A stretch of DNA of 64,000 nucleotides from Confluentibacter lentus (GCF_002806995.1 NZ_NIHE01000001.1:248001-312000); one strand, 5' to 3'; shown: positions 19,405 to 28,599, counted from the stretch's first letter. Notes: generated by a model from the sequence alone, not told the origin. Translations and numbers: made by a program.

Positions 19405-20301
19405 TTATAATTTTTCCGCAATGCGAAGTTTGGCACTTCTTGCTCTATTATTATTTTTAATTTCTTCTTCTGATGGCACTATTAAACCACTTACTTTTTT
19501 TAATGGCACTTCGAACTTTCCAAATACATCCCGTTCTGGCTCTCCTTCAAATAAGCCACTTCTTATAAACCTTTTTACCAATCTGTCTTCTAATGAGTGA
19601 TACGATATAAAACTCAAGCGTCCACTTGGATTTAATAAATCTGGCGTTTGTTCCAAAAACTCTTTTAAGGCTTCTATTTCTTGATTTACCTCAATCCTAA
19701 TCGCTTGATAAATTTGAGCCAACACTTTATTCTCATGTTTTGGTGGCAAAAACTTTTTAAGAACGTCTTTTAATTGGGTACTGGTTACAATTTTTTCTAC
19801 AGCTCTATGCTCCACAATAAGTTTTGCCATAGCGGGGGCTGCTCTTAACTCACCATATTGCCAAAACACTTGCTTCAACTTTTGCTCTTCGTAATCATTG
19901 ACCACATTATAAGCAGACAAAGTGTTTTTCTGATTCATTCTCATGTCTAAATCTGCATCAAAACGCGTTGAAAATCCGCGTTCTGCCACATCAAATTGAT
20001 GAGATGACACCCCAAAGTCAGCTAAAATACCATCCACTTTATTGACTCTATAAAACTTTAAAAACCGTTTTATGTGTCTAAAATTTTCATGAATCAGCTT
20101 AAACCTACTATCTTCAATTGTATTTTTAAGAGCGTCTTCGTCTTGATCAAAAGCGAACAATCGCCCATGTTCACCAAGTCGTTTTAATATTTCCTTACTA
20201 TGTCCACCACCACCAAAAGTGACATCTACATAAATGCCGCCTTCTTTAATGTTCAACCCATCAACAGCCTCTTTAAGTAAAACAGGGTTATGATATTCCA
20301 T
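19405..20301 (-). CDS. rsmH: 16S rRNA (cytosine(1402)-N4)-methyltransferase
   Basis: An S-adenosylmethionine-dependent enzyme methylating the N4 position of C1402 in 16S rRNA. The start is set at ATG 20301 because the family begins M-E-Y-H-x-P-V-L-L-K-E; an in-frame ATG twelve bases upstream (20313) is less likely. The SAM-binding VDVTFGGGGHS motif, the D-F-G-V-S-S-H-Q-F-D segment and the C-terminal ISYHSLEDRLVKRF are present. Its start overlaps the end of mraZ by 14 bases. Confidence 0.95.
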   Translation of the reverse strand: MEYHNPVLLKEAVDGLNIKEGGIYVDVTFGGGGHSKEILKRLGEHGRLFAFDQDEDALKNTIEDSRFKLIHENFRHIKRFLKFYRVNKVDGILADFGVSSHQFDVAERGFSTRFDADLDMRMNQKNTLSAYNVVNDYEEQKLKQVFWQYGELRAAPAMAKLIVEHRAVEKIVTSTQLKDVLKKFLPPKHENKVLAQIYQAIRIEVNQEIEALKEFLEQTPDLLNPSGRLSFISYHSLEDRLVKRFIRSGLFEGEPERDVFGKFEVPLKKVSGLIVPSEEEIKNNNRARSAKLRIAEKL

Positions 20302-20758
20302 GATCGTCATCATCTTGTCCCATTACTTCTTCAGCTAAATCCGCGAAATCTCCAGTCGCATCATCAATAGCTTGTTCATACTTATCTTTATCCCAAATCT
20401 CAATGATGTTTATGGAAGGCGAAATCACTACATCCTTTGTTATACCAGCAAATACCGTTAAGTCTTTAGGGATGAGCAAACGTCCATTGGCATCAATCTC
20501 AACAATCTTAGCCCCGGCACTAAAACGACGAATGAAATCGTTGTTCTTTTTCTTAAACTTGTTCAGTTTGTTCATTTTCTGCATTAAGAGCTGCCACTCT
20601 TCCATAGGATATAACTCTAAACAAGGCTGAAATACCGACCGTCTAAGCACAAATCCATTTTCCAAAATAGAAGACAATTGCTTTTTAATGCCAGAAGGCA
20701 ACATAAGTCGCCCTTTGATATCTACTTTACAATCGTATGTGCCTATTAATGAATTCAA
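20288..20758 (-). CDS. mraZ: Transcriptional regulator MraZ
   Basis: First gene of the dcw cluster: a 156-residue DNA-binding protein with two SpoVT/AbrB-like halves, each showing the D-x-x-G-R-L-x-x-P motif (DIKGRLMLP near 13-21 and DANGRLLIP near 94-102). MraZ forms ring oligomers that bind short direct repeats in front of its own operon and usually repress it (family knowledge). Three regularly spaced GTGG boxes at 20811-20837, just upstream, are good candidates for that target. Confidence 0.95.
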   Translation of the reverse strand: MNSLIGTYDCKVDIKGRLMLPSGIKKQLSSILENGFVLRRSVFQPCLELYPMEEWQLLMQKMNKLNKFKKKNNDFIRRFSAGAKIVEIDANGRLLIPKDLTVFAGITKDVVISPSINIIEIWDKDKYEQAIDDATGDFADLAEEVMGQDDDDHGIS

Positions 20759-20790
20759 ACCGTTTTTTTTCCTTTTTGGGGTTTAAGTTT

Positions 20791-20798
20791 CAAATATA
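20791..20798 (-). promoter_or_regulatory. -7 box of the mraZ/dcw promoter
   Basis: TATATTTG on the minus strand is an exact match to the Bacteroidetes -7 consensus TAnnTTTG, 32 bases before the mraZ start codon. No TTG is seen at the standard -33 spacing; that place is occupied by the GTGG repeats. Confidence 0.75.
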
Positions 20799-20810
20799 TT
20801 GAAAATTTTA

Positions 20811-20837
20811 CCACATTTTACCACTTTATACCACTTT
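20811..20837 (-). promoter_or_regulatory. Candidate MraZ operator (three 10-bp direct repeats)
   Basis: On the minus strand the sequence reads AAAGTGG, then TATAAAGTGG, then TAAAATGTGG: three GTGG cores exactly 10 bp apart, one helical turn, so all face the same side of the DNA. They lie immediately upstream of the -7 box. Characterised MraZ proteins bind similar triple GTG-containing direct repeats, so autoregulation is inferred. Confidence 0.78.
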
Positions 20838-20990
20838 GTTAATAATTTTTACATGAACACTCCTTTTATCGAGGTTAATATGCCCTAAATCTCACTATGC
20901 ACTTACTATCAAATTATTAGATTACTATATTTTTAAATCAAATCCACTGTTAATATCTATTTAAAGTATTTTTTTGAGAATCAATTAAAC

Positions 20991-21022
20991 TTGCTGAAAT
21001 ATCAATGAAATAACTATATTTG
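20991..21022 (+). promoter_or_regulatory. Promoter of the alpha/beta-hydrolase gene
   Basis: TTG at 20991-20993, a 21-nt spacer and TATATTTG at 21015-21022 match the Bacteroidetes -33/-7 promoter. The start codon is 28 bases after the -7 box. Confidence 0.75.
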
Positions 21023-21050
21023 TTTTTTAACGAAAAGGACTAACTGTTTA

Positions 21051-21815
21051 ATGACGCATCGTTTAAAAAAAGAAAAAAACTACAGCTATATTGAAGCTGG
21101 AGAAGGCACTCCTATTATTGTTTTACATGGTCTAATGGGAGGTTTAAGTAATTTTGATTCTGTTATAAGTTTTTTTAGCAGTAAAGGTTATAAAGTTATT
21201 GTTCCAGAATTACCTATATATACCAAACCCCTTCTTAAAACCAATGTTAAAAACTTCGCAAAATACCTTTATGATTTTATAGAATTTAAAGGTTTTGAAA
21301 AGGTTATTTTATTAGGAAATTCTCTAGGAGGCCATATAGGTTTATACCATACAAAATTACACCCAGAAAAGGTAAAAGCACTTATAATTACAGGTAGCTC
21401 AGGACTTTACGAAAGCGCTATGGGTGGAGGCTATACCAAAAGAGGTGATTACGAAGTGATTAAAAAGAAGGCTCAGGACGTTTTTTATGATCCTGCTGTA
21501 GCTACAAAAGAGATTGTTGACGAAGTTTACGAAACAGTAAATGACAGAAATAAATTAATAAAGACATTAGCCATTGCCAAAAGTGCCATTAGGCATAATA
21601 TGGCTAAAGATTTGCCTAAAATGACCATTCCAACCTGTATTATTTGGGGGAAAAATGATACGGTAACCCCGCCAGAAGTTGCTGAAGAATTTCATGGTTT
21701 GTTACCAGATTCCGACTTATTTTGGATAGACAAATGTGGGCATGCGGCCATGATGGAACATCCTGATGAATTTAACCAAATTCTTGATGGCTGGTTGCAA
21801 AAAAGAGGGTATTAA
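21051..21815 (+). CDS. Alpha/beta hydrolase
   Basis: A 254-residue soluble alpha/beta-hydrolase with no signal peptide. The oxyanion region H-G-L-M-G-G, nucleophile elbow G-N-S-L-G-G near residue 97 and the catalytic His in C-G-H-A-A-M-M-E-H-P near residue 237 are visible; the acid is probably the Asp in W-G-K-N-D-T-V-T-P-P. It is divergent from the dcw operon and followed 49 bases later by yihA, likely co-transcribed. This gene pair with mraZ opposite is common in Flavobacteriaceae as I recall it. The substrate is not apparent. Confidence 0.88.
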   Translation: MTHRLKKEKNYSYIEAGEGTPIIVLHGLMGGLSNFDSVISFFSSKGYKVIVPELPIYTKPLLKTNVKNFAKYLYDFIEFKGFEKVILLGNSLGGHIGLYHTKLHPEKVKALIITGSSGLYESAMGGGYTKRGDYEVIKKKAQDVFYDPAVATKEIVDEVYETVNDRNKLIKTLAIAKSAIRHNMAKDLPKMTIPTCIIWGKNDTVTPPEVAEEFHGLLPDSDLFWIDKCGHAAMMEHPDEFNQILDGWLQKRGY

Positions 21816-21864
21816 AAATCTAAAATTTAGATAACCCCAAATACCAAACACAAATTATATAGCC

Positions 21865-22470
21865 ATGGATATTAAATCTGCTGAATTTGTTATGAGTAAC
21901 TCTGATGTTGCCAAATGCCCTAAGGCGTTGCTCCCAGAATACGCATTTATTGGCAGAAGTAATGTAGGCAAATCGTCTTTAATAAACATGCTTACCAACA
22001 AAAAGAGTTTGGCAAAAACCTCTGGCAAACCCGGAAAAACTCAATTAATAAACCACTTTTTAATCAACAAAAACTGGCATTTGGTTGACTTACCGGGCTA
22101 TGGTTATGCTCGTGTTTCTAAGTCGTCTAAAAAAACATTTCAAAAATTTATTACCCAATATTTTGGTTTACGGGAACAATTGGTATCTGCTTTTGTCTTA
22201 GTAGATATCAGGCATGAACCCCAAACTATTGATCTGGAATTTATGCAATGGCTTGGCGAAAACGGCGTGCCTTTCTCCATTATTTTTACTAAAGCTGATA
22301 AACTAAAACCAAAAGCGATAGACAACCATATTGAAGCATATAAAACCATTATGCTTGAAACTTGGGAAGATATGCCAAATTACTTCATTACTTCCGCCAC
22401 GAACGATATAGGCAAAGACGCTGTTTTAAATTATATTGACGGGTTGAATGGAAACATGAAAATCCATTAA
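21865..22470 (+). CDS. yihA: Ribosome biogenesis GTPase YihA/YsxC (EngB)
   Basis: A 201-residue TRAFAC-class GTPase needed for assembly of the large ribosomal subunit. The P-loop G-R-S-N-V-G-K-S-S (about 32-40), G3 segment D-L-P-G-Y-G-Y, and G4 F-T-K-A-D-K identify the EngB family, and the length is normal. It is followed by a strong bidirectional terminator. Confidence 0.96.
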   Translation: MDIKSAEFVMSNSDVAKCPKALLPEYAFIGRSNVGKSSLINMLTNKKSLAKTSGKPGKTQLINHFLINKNWHLVDLPGYGYARVSKSSKKTFQKFITQYFGLREQLVSAFVLVDIRHEPQTIDLEFMQWLGENGVPFSIIFTKADKLKPKAIDNHIEAYKTIMLETWEDMPNYFITSATNDIGKDAVLNYIDGLNGNMKIH

Positions 22471-22492
22471 ATTTTGAATTCTCAAAACGAAA

Positions 22493-22522
22493 AAAGGTGA
22501 TACTGTTTTGAGTATCACCTTT
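22493..22522. terminator. Bidirectional terminator between yihA and the second carboxylesterase
   Basis: A perfect 12-bp stem, AAAGGTGATACT at 22493-22504 with its complement at 22511-22522, and a six-base loop. T-runs occur on both exits, so it serves the convergent yihA and esterase genes. Confidence 0.85.
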
Positions 22523-22544
22523 GTTTTATCTAAATTATATGCTC

Positions 22545-23969
22545 TTACCTCCTTAATTTATTTCCTTTAAATTCTGGAGTTGCTGACATTTTTAAGTCCG
22601 CTTTATCACCATTTACATCCAATAACATGAATTCAGGATTGTCTTTGGTATAAGGTTTCCAAGCGCCACCATCTTTACCATTGGGATCTCCAAACTTGGC
22701 AAAGTTTGTCCAATAATCAACTATTTGATTAGCTAAAGCTTTATCACCAGATGTAAAAGGCCTCCAACTGTGCTTGAAAGAATTGAATACATACCATAAA
22801 TCGGCTGAATGAAATGCGCCACTTTCATCTCCAGGCAATTGACGTTGGAACAAATAAGCATAAGTAGGTTTACTACTTTGCTCAGCTCTTAAAGCAGCAA
22901 AATCATTCACTGGTTTAGTCATATCACTTAAATCATTGGCAGTAAAACCAATCATATAGGGTATGTCTGGTATGTTATTAGCCAATGCTTCATCAGAAAA
23001 TGTATTATTTAAGAAATAGCCATCAATAACTGGACTCCAGCCAACACGGGTTTTTGTGGTGTCTGCATATTTTTGAGACATACTTATGAGTTCATCAAAA
23101 GACAGCTTACGCATATCGTCTAAGGTTGATTTTTCAAAAAAGTCCATGAACTTTTTGTTATTCACTTGAGCTGTATCAAGTGGTGTTCCAGGTCTTGAAC
23201 CTAAACCGCCACCACTCATGCTTATCGCTTTACTGATTAAGTTTTTTGACTGAGGAGACGCACATAACGACTGTACACTCCCTGCTCCGGCACTCTGACC
23301 AAATATGGTAATATTATTTGGGTCACCACCAAACTGTGCAATGTTTTTGTTAATCCATTTTAATGCTGCCGCTTGATCCATAAGTCCGTAATTACCTGAG
23401 ACTCCATTAGGACTTTCAGCCGATAAAAGGGGGTGCGAAAAGAATCCCATCACTCCAAGACGATAGGTTACGGTTACTAAAATAACACCGCGCGATGCCC
23501 AATCTTCACCACCATCCATTTCTGGTTCAAAAGCAAAACCTTCACGATATCCACCACCATGTATCCACATAGCCACTGGAAGCTTTTCATCTAATTTACC
23601 AGCAGCTGGCGTCCAAACATTTAGATAAAGACAATCTTCACTAAACGGAACAGAACCACTAGCCTGCCATTCTTTACCGTAAAAACTTTCTGGATCCCAT
23701 GTGAGTTGAGACGCAGCATCGCCATAAGCATCTGCAACTTTAACCCCTTCCCATGGAATAACGGGTTGTGGCTCTTTCCAACGCAAATCACCTACTGGCG
23801 GTGCAGCAAAAGGAATACCTTTGTAGGCAACAATGCCTTCGGTTGGTGTTAGCACACCTTGAATTTGACCACCTTCAATAGTTAATACAGGGTTTGAATC
23901 AGTTTTTTCTTTACATGACACAAATGCCAATGATAAAACTGCTAAAATGAGTAACGCTGATTTTTTCAT
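22545..23969 (-). CDS. Type-B carboxylesterase, lipoprotein (short form)
   Basis: A 474-residue carboxylesterase with a lipoprotein signal (MKKSALLILAVLSLAFVSC, Cys19). The oxyanion-hole GGGY and nucleophile in F-G-Q-S-A-G-A are present. The acid position reads G-F-T-A-N-D-L, so Asp stands where the paralogue at 1054 has Glu in N-S-D-E-G. The catalytic His is probably in S-G-A-F-H-S-A-D-L-W-Y-V-F. The stretch between acid and histidine is about 30 residues shorter than in the paralogue, so part of the helical cap is missing, probably as in a distinct subfamily rather than by decay, because the frame is intact. It is monocistronic, with its own promoter and terminator. Confidence 0.88.
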   Translation of the reverse strand: MKKSALLILAVLSLAFVSCKEKTDSNPVLTIEGGQIQGVLTPTEGIVAYKGIPFAAPPVGDLRWKEPQPVIPWEGVKVADAYGDAASQLTWDPESFYGKEWQASGSVPFSEDCLYLNVWTPAAGKLDEKLPVAMWIHGGGYREGFAFEPEMDGGEDWASRGVILVTVTYRLGVMGFFSHPLLSAESPNGVSGNYGLMDQAAALKWINKNIAQFGGDPNNITIFGQSAGAGSVQSLCASPQSKNLISKAISMSGGGLGSRPGTPLDTAQVNNKKFMDFFEKSTLDDMRKLSFDELISMSQKYADTTKTRVGWSPVIDGYFLNNTFSDEALANNIPDIPYMIGFTANDLSDMTKPVNDFAALRAEQSSKPTYAYLFQRQLPGDESGAFHSADLWYVFNSFKHSWRPFTSGDKALANQIVDYWTNFAKFGDPNGKDGGAWKPYTKDNPEFMLLDVNGDKADLKMSATPEFKGNKLRR

Positions 23970-24019
23970 AATAATTAGTTTAGTTTAGAATATATATTTA
24001 GTTTAAAAATGTGGTGAAT

Positions 24020-24049
24020 CAAATATAACAATAAACAAAAGAATACCAA
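24020..24049 (-). promoter_or_regulatory. Promoter of the second carboxylesterase gene
   Basis: On the minus strand TTG (24049-24047), a 19-nt spacer and TATATTTG (24027-24020) match the Bacteroidetes promoter. The start codon lies 50 bases further on. Confidence 0.75.
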
Positions 24050-24081
24050 TTATTTGGCATCATGCAAATAACATTTGAACA

Positions 24082-25176
24082 TTATCCTTTCACATCCAAT
24101 GCATCACGAAGCGCATTACCAATCAACATAAATGCCATTACCAAACTCATAATACAAAGTCCCGGTATAATAGCCAAAAAAGGTTTTCCTAAAATGATAT
24201 AATTATAATGGTCTTTAATCATAGCACCCCAACTAGACATGGGTGGTTGGGCGCCAATACCTAAAAAACTCAATCCGCTTTCCACCAAAATGGCTGAAGC
24301 AAAATTAGCTGCTGAAATAACGATTACAGGCGCCATAATATTGGGCAAAATATGCTTTATTATAATTCTAAAATCGTTAAAACCCAAAGCTCTAGCGGCT
24401 GTTACGTATTGCATTTCCTTAACGCTTATTATTTGCCCTCTGACCACTCTCGCCACTTCAACCCACATGGTAAGCCCCACAGCTATAAATACCTGCCAAA
24501 AACCTTTTCCTAATGCCAATGTGATAGCAATGACCAATAATAATGTAGGTATAGACCACGTAACATTTATAACCCACATGATAAAAGCATCTATTTTTCC
24601 ACCAAAATACCCTGCGATACTTCCCATGAAAATACCAATTACCAAAGATATAAATACGGCGACAAACCCAATAAAAAAAGAAATTCTAGCACCAACAAGC
24701 ACTCGGCTCAACAAATCCCTGCCATATTTATCTGTGCCAAAAAGAAAGGTTTTTTGTTTTATAAAATCTTGAGGATTATTGTTTGAGAACACACTTAAAG
24801 ATATTGCTTTTTCAATCCCTTTCAAACCATCGGATGCATATTCTGTATATGATAAAGTATCTTTGTTGATGGCGAAACTTGAAATAGGAATTTCTGTATC
24901 TGCGTTTTTTGTTCCAAAGAAAATTTTATCAAAAACATTTTGATCCAAATCCATCCCAGATGGAATTGTAAGCATAGAAACCGTAAATCCAGGCTTTTTG
25001 GAATGAATAGACAAATGCATTTGATTGGCATATTGCGAATTATCTGGAGCCAGTACATAAGCGAATACAGAAACCACCCCAACTAAAAGAATAAAGCAAA
25101 AACTAAAAACGCCCCAAAAGTTTTTTTTAAACTTTTGGAGCGCTAATTGTTTTAACGATTGTGATGTAAGACTCAT
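24082..25176 (-). CDS. ABC transporter permease, OppC/DppC type
   Basis: A 364-residue inner-membrane permease of the peptide/nickel ABC importer family. There is one N-terminal membrane segment (about 20-40), a periplasmic domain of about 120 residues, then five membrane segments carrying the EAA-type loop A-A-R-A-L-G-F-N-D-F-R-I-I-I-K-H-I-L-P. No partner permease, ATPase or binding protein is adjacent, so the rest of the transporter must be elsewhere. It lies seven bases after the Prc protease gene, so the two are probably co-transcribed. Confidence 0.88.
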   Translation of the reverse strand: MSLTSQSLKQLALQKFKKNFWGVFSFCFILLVGVVSVFAYVLAPDNSQYANQMHLSIHSKKPGFTVSMLTIPSGMDLDQNVFDKIFFGTKNADTEIPISSFAINKDTLSYTEYASDGLKGIEKAISLSVFSNNNPQDFIKQKTFLFGTDKYGRDLLSRVLVGARISFFIGFVAVFISLVIGIFMGSIAGYFGGKIDAFIMWVINVTWSIPTLLLVIAITLALGKGFWQVFIAVGLTMWVEVARVVRGQIISVKEMQYVTAARALGFNDFRIIIKHILPNIMAPVIVISAANFASAILVESGLSFLGIGAQPPMSSWGAMIKDHYNYIILGKPFLAIIPGLCIMSLVMAFMLIGNALRDALDVKG

Positions 25177-25183
25177 GCTTTAG

Positions 25184-27340
25184 CTATTCTTTTACTTTAG
25201 CTACTTTTTTAATATTATACGATGTTTTTAAGTCTTGAAGAACATTTAAAGCTTCTTCAATATATACATCCTGACTTAAAGTAGCATGCCATCTGTCACG
25301 TTTTTCTTTTAGGCCGCCTGTATCATTCTTAAATAATTCTTTTTCGTATGCTGGTGATTCAAAAGTTAAATTCGTTTGATATTTGGCCATCTCATCAAAA
25401 CGTTTTGATTCCTCATCATTTAAAGTTAACCTCTCTTTATATTTTGCATAATTTAAAGGAAAAACGGTTTCGTCAATTTGACTTTTCACCCATCTAGCAT
25501 TATCTTCAATCAGCTTTAACTGGGTATTTTTAGCCATACGCTCATTACTTTTTCTAATTGTTTCTTCATAATCAAAATGATTGTCCCAAGTGGTATAGTC
25601 TGCTGAATCTATTTCATCCCATGGCAATGCATTCGATTTATCTTTTTCACCAACTTCAATAAAACTAAATTTATCCGGTACTTTCACATCGCTTTTAACA
25701 CCTTCAAGCTGAACGGAACCACCACTTATTCTATAATATTTTTGTGTAGTTAATGCCAAAGCTCCTAAATCACCACTAGCATTATTTCTAACCAAATTAT
25801 TAAGATTTAGTACATTTTGAACCGTCCCTTTCCCATAAGTTTGTTTACTACCTATAATAATGGCTCTTTTATAATCTTGCATAGCAGCAGCCATGATTTC
25901 GGAAGCCGAAGCCGATAATTCGTTTACTAAAATTACTAAAGGACCGTCCCAAGTGATGGACTTATCCCTGTCACTTAAAACTTCTTTGGGTTCTCCCGTA
26001 GAACGCACCTGTACAATAGGGCCATCTTTAATAAATAATCCAGCCATATCTACCACAGTTGGCAAAGATCCGCCACCGTTATCACGTAAATCCAATATAA
26101 GCCCTTGCATGCCTTCTGCTTTTAAATTCTCAATTTCACGTTTCACATCGGCAGCGGCATTTAATTTTTTATAGTCTTCAAAATCAACATAAAAAGAAGG
26201 TAGATTTATAACACCAAACTTAACACCATCTTTTTTAACTACTGAAGCTTTAGCGTAGGTTTCGTTTATTTCTACCACATCCCTAACCAAGGTAACATCT
26301 TTAATAGTACCATCTACTTTCTTAATAGTTAAAGTTACTTTGGTGTCCTTAGGCCCCTTAATATATTTAATGGCATCATTAATACGCATACCAACTAAAT
26401 CTACAGGGAATTCTTCGTTTTCCTGTTTTACTTTTAAAATAACATCCTCTACTTCTAGTTCTTTACTTCGCCAAGCTGGACCACCAGAAATTAAACCTGT
26501 AATTTTAATATAGTCCATACGTTTTTGTAATTGAGCCCCAATACCTTCCAATTTACCAGACATACGTTCATCAAAATCTTCTTTGTTCTTAGGCGCTAGA
26601 TAATAAGTATGAGGATCGAACTCTCCAACAATGGCATCAATGTATATAGCAAACCACTCTTCTCGTTTTACATCTTCTAAATTGTCATTAAAATAAATGT
26701 CCATAGATTTTAATGTTGCTTCTCGAGCCTCTTCTTCTATCTGGCTCTCAGTTTTCATGACATAGGATGCATCTTTTTCTTTTTTCTGTTTTTCTTCTGT
26801 GTAGATGTCATCATAATAGGATAATGCAGAGAATTTAAGCTGTTGCCTCCAACGCTCTTTCAACTCTTTCTTATTTTTTGCATACGGACTTTTCTCATAA
26901 TCGGTATCAAATGCTTCTTCTTTGGAATAGTCAAAAGGCTCTGACAACACTTCACTGTACATTACTTTAGCTTCTGTAATACGCTGCATTAATCGCTCAT
27001 GGGTAATATTGAAAAAAGTAATGTCCGACACTTTTAATTGATCATCAAGAGTCGTTTTAAATTTTTCAAAATCCTTATAATCAGATTCATAGAAATATCG
27101 TTTAGTAGGATCTAAACTTTCTAAAAAATTTGAAAACAATTCCTCAGAAAACGTATCGTCCATGGCTATGGGATCAAAATGTCCCTGTTGTAACACAAAT
27201 GTAATTACCTGTACAAGCAACTTATCTTTATCAGGATCACTAAACGTTTTTGTTGTGAAACTGCAAGAAGCAAATGCTAGCAATAACAACAAGACTAAAG
27301 CTTTATAATTCCTTTTCAACATATTTTTCATAATTTTCAT
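25184..27340 (-). CDS. prc: C-terminal processing (tail-specific) protease Prc
   Basis: A 718-residue S41-family protease degrading or trimming envelope proteins from their C termini. The leader ends in a lipobox (LLAFASC, Cys26 from this start), so it is probably an inner-face lipoprotein. The PDZ domain is about 260-345 and the protease domain about 375-560, with the Ser-Lys dyad Ser478 (NELSASASE) and Lys504 (TYGKGTVQ), by analogy with E. coli Prc. The long N- and C-terminal helical domains of Prc are present. In-frame ATGs at 27331 and 27322 are equally possible starts. Confidence 0.93.
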   Translation of the reverse strand: MKIMKNMLKRNYKALVLLLLLAFASCSFTTKTFSDPDKDKLLVQVITFVLQQGHFDPIAMDDTFSEELFSNFLESLDPTKRYFYESDYKDFEKFKTTLDDQLKVSDITFFNITHERLMQRITEAKVMYSEVLSEPFDYSKEEAFDTDYEKSPYAKNKKELKERWRQQLKFSALSYYDDIYTEEKQKKEKDASYVMKTESQIEEEAREATLKSMDIYFNDNLEDVKREEWFAIYIDAIVGEFDPHTYYLAPKNKEDFDERMSGKLEGIGAQLQKRMDYIKITGLISGGPAWRSKELEVEDVILKVKQENEEFPVDLVGMRINDAIKYIKGPKDTKVTLTIKKVDGTIKDVTLVRDVVEINETYAKASVVKKDGVKFGVINLPSFYVDFEDYKKLNAAADVKREIENLKAEGMQGLILDLRDNGGGSLPTVVDMAGLFIKDGPIVQVRSTGEPKEVLSDRDKSITWDGPLVILVNELSASASEIMAAAMQDYKRAIIIGSKQTYGKGTVQNVLNLNNLVRNNASGDLGALALTTQKYYRISGGSVQLEGVKSDVKVPDKFSFIEVGEKDKSNALPWDEIDSADYTTWDNHFDYEETIRKSNERMAKNTQLKLIEDNARWVKSQIDETVFPLNYAKYKERLTLNDEESKRFDEMAKYQTNLTFESPAYEKELFKNDTGGLKEKRDRWHATLSQDVYIEEALNVLQDLKTSYNIKKVAKVKE

Positions 27341-27387
27341 TCTATGCCTTTTTTATAAAAACGTAACTAATCTAATTTTAGTTTTTA

Positions 27388-27395
27388 CAAAAATA
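27388..27395 (-). promoter_or_regulatory. Possible -7 box for the prc operon
   Basis: TATTTTTG on the minus strand fits TAnnTTTG, 47 bases before the prc start codon. No TTG is seen at -33, so the call is tentative. Confidence 0.4.
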
Positions 27396-27477
27396 CATAT
27401 TATATTTTTCACTAAAATAAAGAAAAAACCATGCCAATAAACTCATGCGCTACTAATTTTTTGTTAAACTAAACAAA

Positions 27478-27509
27478 TTGAAACGTTAATCGGATTTTAT
27501 GTAATTTAG
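27478..27509 (+). promoter_or_regulatory. Probable promoter of the surE operon
   Basis: TTG at 27478-27480, a 21-nt spacer and TAATTTAG at 27502-27509, one base from TAnnTTTG. The surE start follows 25 bases later. Confidence 0.5.
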
Positions 27510-27534
27510 CAACACTAAAAATTAAACCCTCATT

Positions 27535-28311
27535 ATGGCAAAAAAACCACTTATTTTAGTTACCAATGACGATGGCATTAGCGCACCGGGCTTAAGAACT
27601 TTAATAAAAGTAATGAATACCCTTGGAGATGTTGTGGTAGTAGCTCCAGACAGTCCGCAAAGTGGCATGGGGCATGCCATAACCCTCGATTCCATGCTGT
27701 ATGCGGAACGTGTAACTCTTGATGATGGACCGCAAAAAGAATATAGTTGCTCTGGAACACCAGCTGATTGTGTAAAACTCGCCATTAGAGAGATTTTAGA
27801 CAGACGCCCAGATTTGTGCGTTTCGGGTATTAACCATGGCTCTAATTCCTCCATAAACGTCATATATTCCGGAACGATGAGTGCTGCCATTGAAGCTGGC
27901 ATAGAAGGTATTCCAGCAATTGGATTTTCATTATTGGATTATGCTTGGAGTGCCAATTTTGAGGCTTGTAAAAACTTTGTAAAAACCATAACCGAAAATG
28001 CTTTAAAACAAGGACTGCCCAATGGGGTCGTTCTAAATGTGAACATTCCAAATCTTACTGAAAAACAAATTAAAGGCATTAAAGTTTGCAGACAAGCTAA
28101 GGCTAATTGGGTGGAAGAATTTGATAAACGTAAAAATCCGCAAGGAAAGGATTATTATTGGCTTTCAGGAAAGTTTGTAAATTTGGATGGCGGTGAAGAT
28201 ACTGATGAATGGGCTTTAGAAAATGGCTATGTATCTTTAGTGCCTGTACAGTTTGATTTAACAGCGCATCATTTTATACAAAATTTAAACTCTTGGGAAT
28301 TAAATGATTAA
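27535..28311 (+). CDS. surE: 5'/3'-nucleotidase SurE
   Basis: A 258-residue cytoplasmic metal-dependent nucleoside-monophosphate phosphatase. The family signature T-N-D-D-G-I-S-A-P-G (about 9-18) supplies the two metal-binding aspartates, and S-G-T-P-A-D-C-V and S-G-I-N-H-G-S-N are present. First gene of an operon running through comEC; it overlaps the next small ORF by eight bases. Confidence 0.96.
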   Translation: MAKKPLILVTNDDGISAPGLRTLIKVMNTLGDVVVVAPDSPQSGMGHAITLDSMLYAERVTLDDGPQKEYSCSGTPADCVKLAIREILDRRPDLCVSGINHGSNSSINVIYSGTMSAAIEAGIEGIPAIGFSLLDYAWSANFEACKNFVKTITENALKQGLPNGVVLNVNIPNLTEKQIKGIKVCRQAKANWVEEFDKRKNPQGKDYYWLSGKFVNLDGGEDTDEWALENGYVSLVPVQFDLTAHHFIQNLNSWELND

Positions 28312-28588
28312 AAAAAATATTTTTATCGGCATGTTAGTGGGGTTGATTGCCAATGCCATCGGATTGATTATTGTATCAACATTATTAGGGCAAGGTGATG
28401 ATTTTATAACCGTCATTGAAAATGCCTCCAAAGAAGGTTTTTTAGGCAAACTAATTAGCCTTGGAGCTATTTTAAATTTAATCGCTTTCTTTATTTTTAT
28501 AAAGAAAAAACAAGACTACAGAGCAAGGGGCGTTTTATTAATAACCATTTTAGTTGCTATTTTCACATTTGTATTTAAAATGCTATAA
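28304..28588 (+). CDS. Small integral membrane protein, function unknown
   Basis: A 94-residue protein with three hydrophobic segments (about 6-26, 48-65 and 75-93) joined by short charged loops (KKKQDYRARG). I do not recognise a family with an assigned function. It overlaps surE by eight bases and sits 11 bases before lpxB, so it is surely translated as part of that operon. The coding frame is intact and its base composition matches its neighbours. Confidence 0.8.
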   Translation: MIKKNIFIGMLVGLIANAIGLIIVSTLLGQGDDFITVIENASKEGFLGKLISLGAILNLIAFFIFIKKKQDYRARGVLLITILVAIFTFVFKML

Positions 28589-28599
28589 TTATTTAATTA

